From Sulfurospirillum sp. SCADC (GTDB lineage Bacteria > Campylobacterota > Campylobacteria > Campylobacterales > Sulfurospirillaceae), in NCBI RefSeq assembly GCF_000743525.1, contig NZ_JQGK01000020.1:1-53515 (forward strand): 53,515 nucleotides of DNA, written 5' to 3'. A program made the translations under genes and the position numbers. The notes under the pieces were generated by a model that worked only from the letters and a program-made list of their open reading frames with translations, had not been told where the DNA came from and made no database searches. Of the stretch, positions 8,313 through 17,506 are shown piece by piece. The stretch's first letter is position 1. Every line of letters starts with the position of its first letter.

Positions 8313-9188
8313 ATGTCAAACGCATTCAAAGCGCATCTTATGGTGCTTCTTGCCACGTTTTTGGTTGCAGGTTCTTTCATCATCTCCAAAAAACTCTCTG
8401 GCGTTATTCACCCTATTTCACTCAATCTTTTGCGTTTTCTTATCGCCTCTTGTGCACTGGCTCCTTTTATCTTTACGAGTGCTAAAAAACGCTCACGCAT
8501 CCTTCCATCGCTTTGGAGAACGCTGATCATCAGCCTTTTTTACGCACTCTATTTCATCGCATTTTTTAAAGCATTGGAGTACACGACGGCTTTGAGTACG
8601 GGCACACTCTATACGCTTGTACCCCTTGTGACGGCGATTTTGTGTATTTTCTTTTTTAAGGAGCGCATCAGCCAAAAGCAATTGATGATCTATCTTTGTG
8701 GTATCGTTGGCACCTTGATCGTTGTCTTTAAAGGCGACATCAACCTTCTGCTGCACTTTTCACTTGGTCAAGGTGAACTGATCTTTTTAGCCGCGGTACT
8801 GAGCATGGCGCTTTACTCCATCTGCACCAAATTTCTTCACCGCACGGGCGATGATATGAGCGTGCTGGTCTTTATGACGCTCATCGGTGGATCGCTCTGG
8901 ATGGGAATGGCTTTAATGCTTTTTGACATTCCATTGGAGTGGGAGCGCTTGAACATCGAAGCGTTGAACTATCTGCTCTACCTTGCCATCGTGGCGACTT
9001 TTTTCACGGTCTATCTCTACCAAAAAGCCTCCATTGTGATCGGTCCCAAAAAAGTGATGGCGTATGTGTATCTAAGCCCCGCGAGCATCGCGTTACTGCT
9101 GTACCTTTTGGAAGGAGCTACGCTCTCCATCGAAGTCTGCGTTGGCATTGCTATCTCGACCATTGCGACTTTTTTGCTTCTCAAATGA
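8313..9188 (+). CDS. EamA-family DMT transporter
   Basis: 291 residues with ten predicted membrane helices arranged as two EamA repeats (for example SKKLSGVIHPISLNLLRF in the first and SMALYSICTKFL in the second). It would be an inner-membrane exporter of metabolites or amino acids of unknown identity. AAGG lies nine bases before the ATG, and a TACAAT -10-like hexamer is at 8281-8286. Its end is convergent with the OmpA lipoprotein gene, separated by 64 bp containing a palindrome (9212-9221). Confidence 0.75.
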   Translation: MSNAFKAHLMVLLATFLVAGSFIISKKLSGVIHPISLNLLRFLIASCALAPFIFTSAKKRSRILPSLWRTLIISLFYALYFIAFFKALEYTTALSTGTLYTLVPLVTAILCIFFFKERISQKQLMIYLCGIVGTLIVVFKGDINLLLHFSLGQGELIFLAAVLSMALYSICTKFLHRTGDDMSVLVFMTLIGGSLWMGMALMLFDIPLEWERLNIEALNYLLYLAIVATFFTVYLYQKASIVIGPKKVMAYVYLSPASIALLLYLLEGATLSIEVCVGIAISTIATFLLLK

Positions 9189-9252
9189 AACACTACAAAG
9201 CGTTTTTATCTTTACATGTAAACATTCAAAAGCTTTGTAAAACCAAATGCAA

Positions 9253-9852
9253 CTACTTGAGGATAATCTCCACGCGTCTGTTTTTTGCGTTTGGTTTATT
9301 ATTGGGAGTCGGTTCTAACGGGTTTGCATCACCATAATACTTCAATTGAATGAGTGACTTAGGCACCCCATAGACTGCCAATTTGTCTGCAACAGTTTTA
9401 GCTCTTTGGAGTGAAAGCGTTTTGTTGTATTCTTTATCGCCTGCGCTATCGCTGTGACCGATGCTGATGACTTCAACAACCTTATTTTCACGAATCAAGC
9501 GAGCCACCATCTTCAACTCTTCAAGCTGTTTTGCCTCTAAAACAGCACTGTCAAAACCAAAAAAGAAGAGGTAACTTTGAGGTTTTTGCGGTAAAGCATG
9601 TAGCACTTCCGCATACTTGACTTGAACGCTCGCTTCGGTCTCACGTTTGGATGTAATCTCACCTTTTTGAGAAATATCTAAGGCTTCATAGGCTTTGTTT
9701 ATCGTGTGCGTATCACCTTTGCGATCCGCCACGGAGATAGTGCCCACTTTACCATCTTCTTCGGGCATCAGGGTTATTTGAACCTCTTTGGTCGTACACC
9801 CTGAAAACAAAACGGCTCCTAAACAGAGTCCTAAAAGTGCTAAGTGTCTCAT
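9253..9852 (-). CDS. OmpA-family lipoprotein
   Basis: 199 residues. The N-terminal signal ends in the lipobox LFSGC (Cys19), so it is probably lipidated. The C-terminal ~110 residues are an OmpA peptidoglycan-binding domain: FFFGFDSAVL, IGHSDSAGDKEYN, LSLQRAKTV and NRRVEI are visible. It likely tethers a membrane to peptidoglycan. Its start overlaps the FecR-domain gene by 4 bp (ATGA), so the two are translationally coupled. Confidence 0.85.
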   Translation of the reverse strand: MRHLALLGLCLGAVLFSGCTTKEVQITLMPEEDGKVGTISVADRKGDTHTINKAYEALDISQKGEITSKRETEASVQVKYAEVLHALPQKPQSYLFFFGFDSAVLEAKQLEELKMVARLIRENKVVEVISIGHSDSAGDKEYNKTLSLQRAKTVADKLAVYGVPKSLIQLKYYGDANPLEPTPNNKPNAKNRRVEIILK

Positions 9853-10289
9853 TCTTTCGCCTCCGCTACAAAATAGGTTCCTCTGATGCCAATGGTCGCC
9901 GTTTTTGCTTTGATCTCCATTGCGTCAGGATTGATCTTAGGAATGAGTCCTGTTTTGCACGCCATAATCCCTTTGAACAGATTGCTTTTAAATTTAACAT
10001 TTTTATTTTCAGGTTCAAACAGATACTCATCAACCAAAAATTCAGCATTGGAACCGATCGAAATCAAGGTATTGTCTTCAAAAACAATGCCGATGGTGCT
10101 GTTTGAAGCCGTTTTAATAGAGTCTTTTTCAAAGATTCTATCGCCTTGTTTCAAGCTCACCGTTGTGTGATCAGCATGCGTTACGCCGACATCCCCTTGA
10201 ACCGACTTGACAAGCGCCACGGAGGGTGACGCCAAGAGTAAAAGAGGTGTTACGATGAACCATATCCCCAATGCAAAATACTTTTTCAT
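9849..10289 (-). CDS. FecR-domain periplasmic protein
   Basis: 146 residues with a signal peptide and a FecR domain: VQGDVGV, LKQGDRIFEKDSIKTASN, IGIVFEDNTLISIGSNAEF and the ending TATIGIRGTYF. In other bacteria such stand-alone FecR proteins occur with OmpA lipoproteins or adenylate cyclases. It is the first gene of a two-gene operon. GAGGG upstream supports the start. The precise role is unknown, and a sigma/anti-sigma function is not supported by neighbours. Confidence 0.75.
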   Translation of the reverse strand: MKKYFALGIWFIVTPLLLLASPSVALVKSVQGDVGVTHADHTTVSLKQGDRIFEKDSIKTASNSTIGIVFEDNTLISIGSNAEFLVDEYLFEPENKNVKFKSNLFKGIMACKTGLIPKINPDAMEIKAKTATIGIRGTYFVAEAKE

Positions 10290-10419
10290 ATTTATTCCCT
10301 CACTTTTGGCACAATACTGCTTATCTCGTGAATCGATTTTATTACCATTTAGATTATTTTGATCTAAATAATGATGTTATCGTGAGAAATTTATGCTCTT
10401 TTATAAAAATTGTAACGAT

Positions 10420-11226
10420 TTACGCACGAAGTTCAATCGTCCCTTGCAAATACTCCACACACGCACCCGAAACAAAAACACGCTCTTTTTCAACACAGCA
10501 GTACAGCACACCTGAACGCTTCGATGATTGCAGGGCGACAAGCGTTTGTTTACCCAAACGTTTCGACCAAAATGGCGCAAGCCCTGCATGAATTGAGCCC
10601 GTAACAGGGTCTTCCACACCACCATTAGCAGGCCAAAAATAGCGCGAAACAAAATCAAACGCTACACTTGGAGCTGTTACTACTACATCAAAAGGTGCCA
10701 ATGTTGTCAGCTTTTCAAGATCGGGCACGACATTTTTGACATCGTCCTCGTCTTTATACACCGCAAAATAAGCTTGTTGGTTCTTGTAAAATTCAAGCGG
10801 CGCAATGGAAAGTCCTGTTTTTAAAGCTTCTGGAACCTCCCCCACACACTCAGGTTCACGGTTTGGAAAACTCATCTCAATCAACCCATTTTCAAGTGCA
10901 TTCACCTCAATTCTTCCCACCGCTTTTGCCCAAAATGTGATGCAAAACGGATGCCCCAAATGGTTGAAAATCACATACGCACTCGCCAACGTCGCATGCC
11001 CACAAAAGTCGATCTCCTTCAAAGGTGAAAACCAACGAATCTCAAAAACACCCTCGTGATTTTTAACAAAAAATGCCGTCTCAGAGAGGTTATTTTCAGA
11101 CGCAATGCTTTGCATTGTGGATTCTGGAAGCCAATGCTCAAGAGGCACCACCGCAGCTTGATTGCCTTTGAAGAGTGTATCGGTGAAGGCGTCTATGATG
11201 TAGATGGGGAGGTGGGTTGGGGTCAT
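10420..11226 (-). CDS. PhzF-family isomerase/epimerase
   Basis: 268 residues of the phenazine-biosynthesis PhzF fold (two diaminopimelate-epimerase-like halves). Visible are IYIIDAFTDTLFKGNQAAV, the catalytic Glu in NNLSETAFFV, DFCGHATLASAYV and GVEDPVTGSIHAGLAPFW. No other phenazine genes are present, so the substrate is unknown. AAGGA precedes the ATG. Confidence 0.85.
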   Translation of the reverse strand: MTPTHLPIYIIDAFTDTLFKGNQAAVVPLEHWLPESTMQSIASENNLSETAFFVKNHEGVFEIRWFSPLKEIDFCGHATLASAYVIFNHLGHPFCITFWAKAVGRIEVNALENGLIEMSFPNREPECVGEVPEALKTGLSIAPLEFYKNQQAYFAVYKDEDDVKNVVPDLEKLTTLAPFDVVVTAPSVAFDFVSRYFWPANGGVEDPVTGSIHAGLAPFWSKRLGKQTLVALQSSKRSGVLYCCVEKERVFVSGACVEYLQGTIELRA

Positions 11227-11252
11227 GGTCTATTTCCTTAAAATTTAATCCA

Positions 11253-12038
11253 TTATTTTATAATTATTAAGATGCCTATTATCGCGATAAGCATGCCGAT
11301 CAAAATTAAAATACCATATTTTGCAAATACAGCATCATATGTAAGTTTATTACATTCACCCAATGTCGTTATATCATCTGTTTTCTCAAAATTAAAAGCT
11401 AGTAACTGGTTGTTAGATGTTTGAATAAAGTCATCTTGATTTCTTCCACTAATTGTCGACAATTTTTCTATAAATTCCGTAAATAAATCTTCTGATAAAT
11501 CTCTATTGGTAATTCTTAGTATATGATTTTTTGATTTTATTCCATAAAAATCCAAAATAATTTTTTCAGAGAAATAGTTTATGTTTTGAGTAACCTTAAA
11601 AGCCACATTCGACCACTCTTCTTGCAAATGAACTTTTTTCTTTTTCTTCAAAATCAAAAATATTTCATCAATTATAATTTCATCTATGAAAAAAGTTTTT
11701 GCATTAGATAATAGTTCTATGCCCACAGCACAAGCAAATAATACAAAAAATATTCGACCAATCAACTCTGTTTGATGATATGCAAACAAAAGTAAGCATC
11801 CCATAAGAAGAAATAGCCCTATTTGTTTTACACTAAAACTATCTCTATTGTCTGGATATTTAAAAGAAATCTGTTTTTTTTCCATGCGTTGTTGTTTGCG
11901 TGTCTCTTTAGCAGAGGTTTCAAGTAATGCTTTAGTCGTTTCAAGTTCAGCCTTATCCACTGCTTGCCATTCATCCATTTCCGCACTTTCCATCAACGCA
12001 TTTTCTTCCGCATCAAGTGATTGTAGTTCTGTTTTCAT
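11253..12038 (-). CDS. Membrane protein of unknown function
   Basis: 261 residues. The N-terminal ~75 residues are acidic and helical (rich in Glu and Ala, ending KQQRMEKKQISFKY), followed by two hydrophobic segments (about 90-125) and one at the C-terminus (IGMLIAIIGILIIIK). I do not recognise the family. It sits between GNAT and PhzF genes on the same strand. GGAG seven bases before the ATG supports the start. Base composition is more AT-rich than its neighbours, which may mean recent acquisition. Confidence 0.55.
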   Translation of the reverse strand: MKTELQSLDAEENALMESAEMDEWQAVDKAELETTKALLETSAKETRKQQRMEKKQISFKYPDNRDSFSVKQIGLFLLMGCLLLFAYHQTELIGRIFFVLFACAVGIELLSNAKTFFIDEIIIDEIFLILKKKKKVHLQEEWSNVAFKVTQNINYFSEKIILDFYGIKSKNHILRITNRDLSEDLFTEFIEKLSTISGRNQDDFIQTSNNQLLAFNFEKTDDITTLGECNKLTYDAVFAKYGILILIGMLIAIIGILIIIK

Positions 12039-12053
12039 GGGTTACTCCAGGAT

Positions 12054-12683
12054 TTACTTCAAAGGCAAAGTCATATAGTTCCATTGATAATCGTCAAATA
12101 AAACAGACCGCGCAAAGCTTTTTTTTTGGAGGCAGGTTCTAAAGAAAAACTTCTCGAAAAAGCGTGTGGTGTCTCTGTTTTTGTCCATTAGATGTAACGT
12201 TATAAGGTCAAATTTTGAATCTTTTTTTGCAAAATCGCATGCCCATTTAATGAGAAGTGGCTCAATGCCTTGTGCTTGATGGTCTGGATGCACTGCAATG
12301 TCGGCGATGTAGCACTCATAAAGCGCAGGGTCGTGCTTTAACAAATGCGAAGAGAGTGCTAATTTGAAAAAATCCCATTTGCCCAGTACCTGCACCATCT
12401 CTTTCGAAAATAGTGTATTTTTAGCTTTGTCTTGGTTACTCTCAGGCTTCCATTTTAAACACAGTGTTCCTACAATTTTATCACCCTCCAATGCGACGAT
12501 TCGGTGCGTTGATGCCTCGTTGGAAGAAGATTCTAAACGTTTTTCAAACAGATGGGTTAACTGTTCATCGCTTAAATTTTGGCACTGTTTAAAGTGATTT
12601 CGAAACGTGTAAATGAGCAGTTCGATCAATGACTGGGAGTGTTTGGAGTGCATGGATTCAAGGCGGATGGTCGTTTCGGACAT
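12054..12683 (-). CDS. GNAT-family N-acetyltransferase
   Basis: 209 residues with the acetyl-CoA-binding core: DIAVHPDHQAQGIEPLLIKW (motif A, R/Q-x-x-G loop) followed by FDLITLHLMDKNRDTTRFFEKF. It would transfer an acetyl group from acetyl-CoA to an unknown amine. The ribosome site is weak. It ends 15 bp before the membrane protein gene on the same strand. Confidence 0.75.
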   Translation of the reverse strand: MSETTIRLESMHSKHSQSLIELLIYTFRNHFKQCQNLSDEQLTHLFEKRLESSSNEASTHRIVALEGDKIVGTLCLKWKPESNQDKAKNTLFSKEMVQVLGKWDFFKLALSSHLLKHDPALYECYIADIAVHPDHQAQGIEPLLIKWACDFAKKDSKFDLITLHLMDKNRDTTRFFEKFFFRTCLQKKSFARSVLFDDYQWNYMTLPLK

Positions 12684-12750
12684 AGGTAATTTGCCTCAGA
12701 TAAAATTTTGATCATTATAATCTAAGATGTGGGACTTTTTTACATGTAAA

Positions 12751-13263
12751 CTAATACAACTTCCCAAACAGGTCTAAATGGGTGAGGTAAAGCCTGACAT
12801 CAAACTCTAATTGGTGGTAGTTTGGCTCCATATTTTCGCACAAGGCGTAAAAGGCTTTGTTGTGTTCTTTTTCTTTGAGGTGGGCGAGTTCGTGCACGCA
12901 GATCATCTTCAAAAAGGGCTCGGGGGAGCTTTTAAAAAGCGTTGCGACTCTAATTTCACTTTTGCTGCGTAGGCGTCCGCCGTGGTTTTTGATCGTGATG
13001 CGGTGCAATCCTAGCGCGTCGTTGATGTCGTTTATTTTGCCATCATACAGCACTTTGGTGATCGGCTCACTTTTGCGCAGATGCGTGCTTTTAAGCTCCA
13101 TTGCGTACGTATAAAGTGCTTTGTCGCTGGTGAGATTGTGTGTGGTTGGGTACTTGGAGAGCAGGTATTTTCCCAGTTTTTCTTCGGTGATCAGGCGGCG
13201 AATTTGATCTATCAAATGTTCAGGGTAATGCGCGATATAAGCTAGTTCTGGCACGCTTAGCAC
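12751..13263 (-). CDS. YgjP-like zinc metallopeptidase
   Basis: 170 residues with a C-terminal zinc-protease signature, CVHELAHLKEKEHNKAFY: the two His and the Glu of HExxH plus a downstream His. This is the YgjP/WSS1-like pattern. The upstream region SEIRVATLF is usual for the family. Its start overlaps the 3' end of the CHAD gene by 7 bp, so the two are cotranscribed. A palindrome (12740-12749) follows just past the stop. Confidence 0.75.
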   Translation of the reverse strand: MLSVPELAYIAHYPEHLIDQIRRLITEEKLGKYLLSKYPTTHNLTSDKALYTYAMELKSTHLRKSEPITKVLYDGKINDINDALGLHRITIKNHGGRLRSKSEIRVATLFKSSPEPFLKMICVHELAHLKEKEHNKAFYALCENMEPNYHQLEFDVRLYLTHLDLFGKLY

Positions 13264-14144
13264 GCTTTACATGTAAAGATTTTTTCAAATTTTTCGTGCA
13301 TGGTTTGGAGGGCTTCCTTGCTTGATTTTTCGATGCAGTCCTGCTTGTCCTGTGCGATCTCTTCTTCTAAAAGGGTGATGATCTGTTGCAGCGCTCTACT
13401 GTTGGCGCTATTATAGCGTTTGATGCGCTCGATTTGGGTGTTTTTATCTTGGACTTTGCCAAAAGCGGTTTGAATCGGTTTAAAACTTTTCGCAAACTGT
13501 TTCAGCGATAGCGCATCGCAGGTGTAGCGCAGTTTTTTGTAGTGAAGTCTGAGTTTATGAAACCGTTCATTAGGGGATTCTGCGTCGAGTTTTTTGGAGA
13601 TTTTAGCGATCTTGTTAAGGCGCTTTTCGATGATTGCTTTGATGTGCCTGAAAAGTTTTTCTTCAGACTTTGCAAGGCAGAGCTTCTCATCGCTATGCAA
13701 GGCTTCGAGTTCATTAAAAATTTTAGCTTGAAGTTTTGAGGTGAACTTTTCTTCAAACTGTCGGTACACGGCCTCTTTTTCTGCCAAAAGTTTTGCTCTC
13801 AGTTGTTCAAAATCATCCCAATAGAGTGCATCAACGCTTTGTTTGTACGCCTCAAGTGCCTCTAAAAAGACATCCAGATCGCGCATCTCATTGGTCTCTT
13901 GTTGGAGGATTTTGAGGGTTTTGTCAAGTAACTCGTGACGCTTTTCATCCATAAAATCGCTAAATTCCAAGCAGATGGAGCGTGCCGTACGAATGTAAAC
14001 ACGGTACTGGTGCAAGTTTTCAGGATCTTTAGTCTGCAAAAACGCTTTTAAATGCGTTGTGATATTTTCGAGATTGTGGTGCAGCGTGGTTTTGAGTAAT
14101 TGCTTGATGCTATGACGTTCTAAAAAATCTTTTTTGGAAGACAT
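13257..14144 (-). CDS. CHAD-domain protein
   Basis: 295 residues with a CHAD (conserved histidine alpha-helical) domain: helical, with HQYRVYIRTARSICLEF, MRDLDVFLEAL and FHKLRLHYKKLRYTCDAL, where conserved basic residues bind polyphosphate or similar anions. An upstream in-frame ATG exists, but AAGGG before the ATG at 14144 (MSSKKDFLERH) favours the shorter form. The C-terminus is KIFTCKAC, where FTCK is encoded by a TTACATGTAA palindrome (13267-13276). It overlaps the YgjP-like gene. Confidence 0.8.
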   Translation of the reverse strand: MSSKKDFLERHSIKQLLKTTLHHNLENITTHLKAFLQTKDPENLHQYRVYIRTARSICLEFSDFMDEKRHELLDKTLKILQQETNEMRDLDVFLEALEAYKQSVDALYWDDFEQLRAKLLAEKEAVYRQFEEKFTSKLQAKIFNELEALHSDEKLCLAKSEEKLFRHIKAIIEKRLNKIAKISKKLDAESPNERFHKLRLHYKKLRYTCDALSLKQFAKSFKPIQTAFGKVQDKNTQIERIKRYNSANSRALQQIITLLEEEIAQDKQDCIEKSSKEALQTMHEKFEKIFTCKAC

Positions 14145-14314
14145 GGATGAACCCTTATGAGACTTTGGAAAAGGCATTAGAGGCGATACGAGGTGTTGTA
14201 TCTCTCACCATGATATTAATGACATGAAAAATTGTAGTCTTTTAATATTAATCGCACGTTAATGTTCAGCACTTTGCCTTCTTGTTAACCATCGGTATAA
14301 AAAGAAGCGTTATA

Positions 14315-15514
14315 ATGTTTGAAGACACCATAAATACTCTACAAAGGCTTTTTATGCAAGAAAACATGAACGAAACATTCCAAAATCTAGCCGCATTAGA
14401 GGCTCCAAAACGTAACTGCGCTTTGGTTTATTTGAAGCTTATTTTGCTTCCAACACTGGCATATCTCTACTTTTTACTCGGCTTTTTAGGCATTTTACAT
14501 TTTAAAGTGGGGATTCACAGCGTCGTGCTCATCGGGTTTATTTACATCGTTTCCCTCATTTTTGCCAAACACAATGGCGAATTTGGTGTGTGCACGTTTA
14601 GGCGTTACTCCAAAGAGTTTCAAACAGAACTTCACGAATATGTCTCGAAAAACTTGATGCCTATTGGCGGGAAAATGAAGTCCAACGCTTCGTTTGAAAA
14701 TTTCATCGACACGTATGCCAAAGGTATTCGCAATGACAATTATGCCTCCGTGGCGGCAAGTATTTTCCCAACAATGGGTATTTTGGGAACGTTTATCTCG
14801 ATCGCGTTAACACTTCCTGATTTTTCATCGCAAAGTGCGGGTGCGTTAGAAAATGAAATAAGCCTTCTTTTAAGCGGTGTGGGAACAGCGTTTTATGTCT
14901 CCATTTACGGTATTTTGCTCTCACTCTGGTGGATCTTTTTTGAAAAACGAGGACTGAGTCGTTTTGATAGAGACGTAGCACTCATTCAAAACTCAACAGC
15001 AGCACTTTTTTGGACCAAAGAGGAGATCGAACAAGCTTACTTACAAGAAAATCTTCAAAACTTTGAGCGCATCGGCAAGATGTTTGAACGCCTAAGCTCC
15101 AATGACTTTTTTGAACGCCTTGGCAAAAGCATCGAGACCAAATTTAAACTCTTTGATGAGATGTTAAGTTTAGAAGCAACAGCCGTTAAACGAGGCGCTG
15201 AGCACATCAAAGAAGGGATGGAAGCGCTTTCACGCTCACAAGATCGACAGCGCGATTTAGCCGTGATTCACGAAGATATCCTGACCAAACTGAGCCTCTT
15301 TAATGAGAGCACCACCTCTTTACATGTAAGGCTGATGCACAGCAATGAAGCGATGCTCAAAACCAACGAAGAGCTTCTGCGCACACTCAAAGAGACCCAT
15401 ATGATGCAAGGAGATTCGACGGCCAATGAAGAGGTTGAGTCGCTTAAAGAGAGCTTGAAGATCATCGATGCTGAAACCGAAGAGATCATCCAGAAAATGG
15501 ATGCTTTAAAATAA
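14315..15514 (+). CDS. MotA/TolQ/ExbB-like proton channel protein
   Basis: 399 residues. Two hydrophobic segments at about residues 40-85 and two at about 140-210, with the MotA/ExbB signature IFPTMGILGTFISIAL and GTAFYVSIYGILLSLWW, then a ~170-residue helical cytoplasmic tail. It is the stator A half of a proton-driven motor and is paired with an OmpA-type B half with a 1-bp overlap. The start is uncertain: ATG 14315 lies inside a TATAAT box (14311-14316), and ATG 14354 has AAAGG six bases upstream. If the box is the promoter, 14354 is correct. A palindrome (15320-15329) encodes LHV in the tail. Confidence 0.75.
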   Translation: MFEDTINTLQRLFMQENMNETFQNLAALEAPKRNCALVYLKLILLPTLAYLYFLLGFLGILHFKVGIHSVVLIGFIYIVSLIFAKHNGEFGVCTFRRYSKEFQTELHEYVSKNLMPIGGKMKSNASFENFIDTYAKGIRNDNYASVAASIFPTMGILGTFISIALTLPDFSSQSAGALENEISLLLSGVGTAFYVSIYGILLSLWWIFFEKRGLSRFDRDVALIQNSTAALFWTKEEIEQAYLQENLQNFERIGKMFERLSSNDFFERLGKSIETKFKLFDEMLSLEATAVKRGAEHIKEGMEALSRSQDRQRDLAVIHEDILTKLSLFNESTTSLHVRLMHSNEAMLKTNEELLRTLKETHMMQGDSTANEEVESLKESLKIIDAETEEIIQKMDALK

Positions 15515-16587
15515 TGCGCTACAACCGTTCACGAAGTTCAGATCAAAACTTCTGGGTCTCGTATGCTGACTTGATGGCAGGATTGTTGTTTGTGTTTATC
15601 TTGCTTATTGGGGCGATTGTGGTGAAGTATGTGTATGTGCAAACCGATCTTAAAGGCATCAAAAATGATCTTGAAGCGCAAAAAAAAGTTTTGCACATCG
15701 CGCAAATGGAGCTCTCCCAAAAACAACGCGATTTCTTAAGGCTTCGCTCAGATATGAATGTCACAAGTGCTTCATTGCAGATCGCCAAAGAGCTGCTCTC
15801 TCAAAAAGAGTCGAGTTTGGATGAAGCAACGGCAAGGTTGCAACTCTCAGATAGAGAGATCGAAAATCTTAAAAAACTGTTGCTTGACACCGAACTGGCG
15901 CGCGATGAAGTCAAAGGTGAGCTTGTTGCGAGCCAAATGGAGCTAGGAACGACGACCAACACGCTCAAACTCAAAGAGGGAGAGTTAGCGCTTTTAAGTG
16001 CCAAACTGCTTGAAAATGCCGCGTCGCATCAACAATTGGTCGAAGATCTAAACCTCACAAAATCGCGCATTAAAAACCTGACAGGCATTCGCATCAAGGT
16101 GGTGCAAGAGCTTAAAAATAAACTGGGCAAAAAGATCAACATCGACCCCAACAGTGGCGCGATTCGTCTGCCCTCTTCCGTGCTGTTTGATGTGGGATCG
16201 TTTGAGCTCAAACCTGAAGCACAAAAACAGCTCAAAGAGACACTGCAACCGTACCTTGACGTACTGTTAAACGATGAGTCCATACGCGAAAACATTGACC
16301 ACATCGTCATCGAAGGGCATACGGATTCGGATGGAAGTTACATGCACAATCTCGATCTTTCGCAAAGAAGAGCTTACTCGGTGATGGCATTTATCTATTC
16401 ACTCGACGAAAAACGCACGACGCTCCTTCAAAAGTACCTGAGTGCCAATGGCAGATCGTACAGTGATCGTATCTTTAAAAATGGTGTGGAAGATAAAGAG
16501 GCGTCAAGGCGTATTGAGATTAAGTTCAACCTCTCCAACAAAAAAGCGATTGAAGAGATCGAAACCTTTTTAAATCGTAAAGAGTAA
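15514..16587 (+). CDS. MotB/ZorB-like OmpA-domain stator partner
   Basis: 357 residues. A single N-terminal membrane helix follows the proton-pathway Asp (WVSYADLMAGLLFVFILL), then ~140 residues of coiled coil, then an OmpA peptidoglycan-binding domain (SSVLFDVGSFELKPEA, IEGHTDSDGSYMHNLDLS, RRAYSV, ASRRIEI). Together with the upstream gene it forms a MotAB-like stator. Start and stop codons overlap (TAATG). No flagellar, Tol or Ton genes are adjacent. The layout resembles ZorA/ZorB of Zorya defence, but no zorC, zorD or zorE candidate lies nearby. Confidence 0.75.
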   Translation: MRYNRSRSSDQNFWVSYADLMAGLLFVFILLIGAIVVKYVYVQTDLKGIKNDLEAQKKVLHIAQMELSQKQRDFLRLRSDMNVTSASLQIAKELLSQKESSLDEATARLQLSDREIENLKKLLLDTELARDEVKGELVASQMELGTTTNTLKLKEGELALLSAKLLENAASHQQLVEDLNLTKSRIKNLTGIRIKVVQELKNKLGKKINIDPNSGAIRLPSSVLFDVGSFELKPEAQKQLKETLQPYLDVLLNDESIRENIDHIVIEGHTDSDGSYMHNLDLSQRRAYSVMAFIYSLDEKRTTLLQKYLSANGRSYSDRIFKNGVEDKEASRRIEIKFNLSNKKAIEEIETFLNRKE

Positions 16588-16591
16588 CCAT

Positions 16592-16699
16592 GTTACGCAG
16601 TGTGCGTAACGGTATCTTGAACAATGAGTAAAACCCATTGTTCAAGGTCAGGGATATATCCCCGACACCTCCTAAAGCTTCATAAAACATGTTTTATGA
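16592..16699. repeat. Three consecutive inverted repeats after the MotA/OmpA pair
   Basis: GTTACGC/GCGTAAC (16592-16610, 5-nt loop), CTTGAACAATG/CATTGTTCAAG (16616-16646, 9-nt loop) and a perfect 20-bp palindrome at 16680-16699 centred on ACATGT. They lie between convergent genes. At least one may terminate transcription, though none is followed by a long T tract. Confidence 0.65.
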
Positions 16700-16732
16700 G
16701 AAACAAAAGGTGAGATGTAAAAGAGGAAGGTG

Positions 16733-17362
16733 TTAATGCCTTCCTCCTCCATCACGTCTGTCATCATCTCTGTCTGGTTTGTCGGGATGGTTAGTGTTGT
16801 TTTTACGGTCATCACGATGATCATCTTTTCGGTTATCATGTCGTTCAGCAGGTTTAGGCTCACTGTGCCTTTGCTGCTGATCGTGATAAACCTGAGGAAT
16901 GTAAATCTCTTCACGTTTGATCACCACACGTTTGTCTTCGTAGCGATTCTGACGTCTGCTATCGTAGCGATAGTCATCGCGTAAATCATGACGATGGCGT
17001 AGGGTATTAAAATCATTGGAAGAGATGATGACACCGACCAAAGAGGCGATTTCTGCCCAGCTTAAATATTGGTTTTGACGGTACACGCTAAGCACATAAT
17101 CATACGGTTTTCCTGAAAGCTCTGCTAAGCGAAAGATCATATACGCATCGGCAGGTTCACGCACGCTGTCAAGAATGACGATAACGCGGGATTCTGGCAT
17201 ACGAAAGCGATCGGCTAGTCCATAACGGTATCCGTGCGGATCAGAATGGTAGCGGTTATTGAGGCTCAAGCGCCACTCAAAATCGACATCGGCACTCAAA
17301 CTAAGCGGTGCCATCAGCACACCTAATGCCAGTAGTGAAAATAGACTTGGTTTTAATTTCAT
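16733..17362 (-). CDS. Secreted protein with Asp/Arg/His-rich tail, unknown function
   Basis: 209 residues from the ATG at 17362, which has AAGGA upstream; a longer frame exists but lacks a ribosome site. It has a signal peptide (SLFSLLALGVLMAPLSLSA), a compact region of ~100 residues (FRLAELSGKPYDYVLSVYR), and a highly charged low-complexity C-terminus rich in Asp, Arg, His and Lys. The tail could bind metal or be disordered. I do not recognise a family. Confidence 0.55.
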   Translation of the reverse strand: MKLKPSLFSLLALGVLMAPLSLSADVDFEWRLSLNNRYHSDPHGYRYGLADRFRMPESRVIVILDSVREPADAYMIFRLAELSGKPYDYVLSVYRQNQYLSWAEIASLVGVIISSNDFNTLRHRHDLRDDYRYDSRRQNRYEDKRVVIKREEIYIPQVYHDQQQRHSEPKPAERHDNRKDDHRDDRKNNTNHPDKPDRDDDRRDGGGRH

Positions 17363-17506
17363 TTGTTTTCCTTTGTAAGCACATATACGTTGCGAATCAT
17401 ACCTCATTTACGTTAAAACCCCCTCTTTTTAACCATTTTTTGTTATCGTTTTGGTATGGTAAAAAAATTATGTTATGATTAACCATTGTGACATTAGGAG
17501 ATTCTT

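Noticed and set aside
9849-10289. FecR-type anti-sigma regulator
   Set aside because: There is no membrane-spanning anti-sigma region and no ECF sigma or TonB receptor gene nearby; it looks like a secreted FecR-domain protein.
14315-16587. A Zorya defence system
   Set aside because: Only the motor pair is present; neighbours are a CHAD protein and a secreted unknown protein, with no ZorC, ZorD or ZorE candidate.
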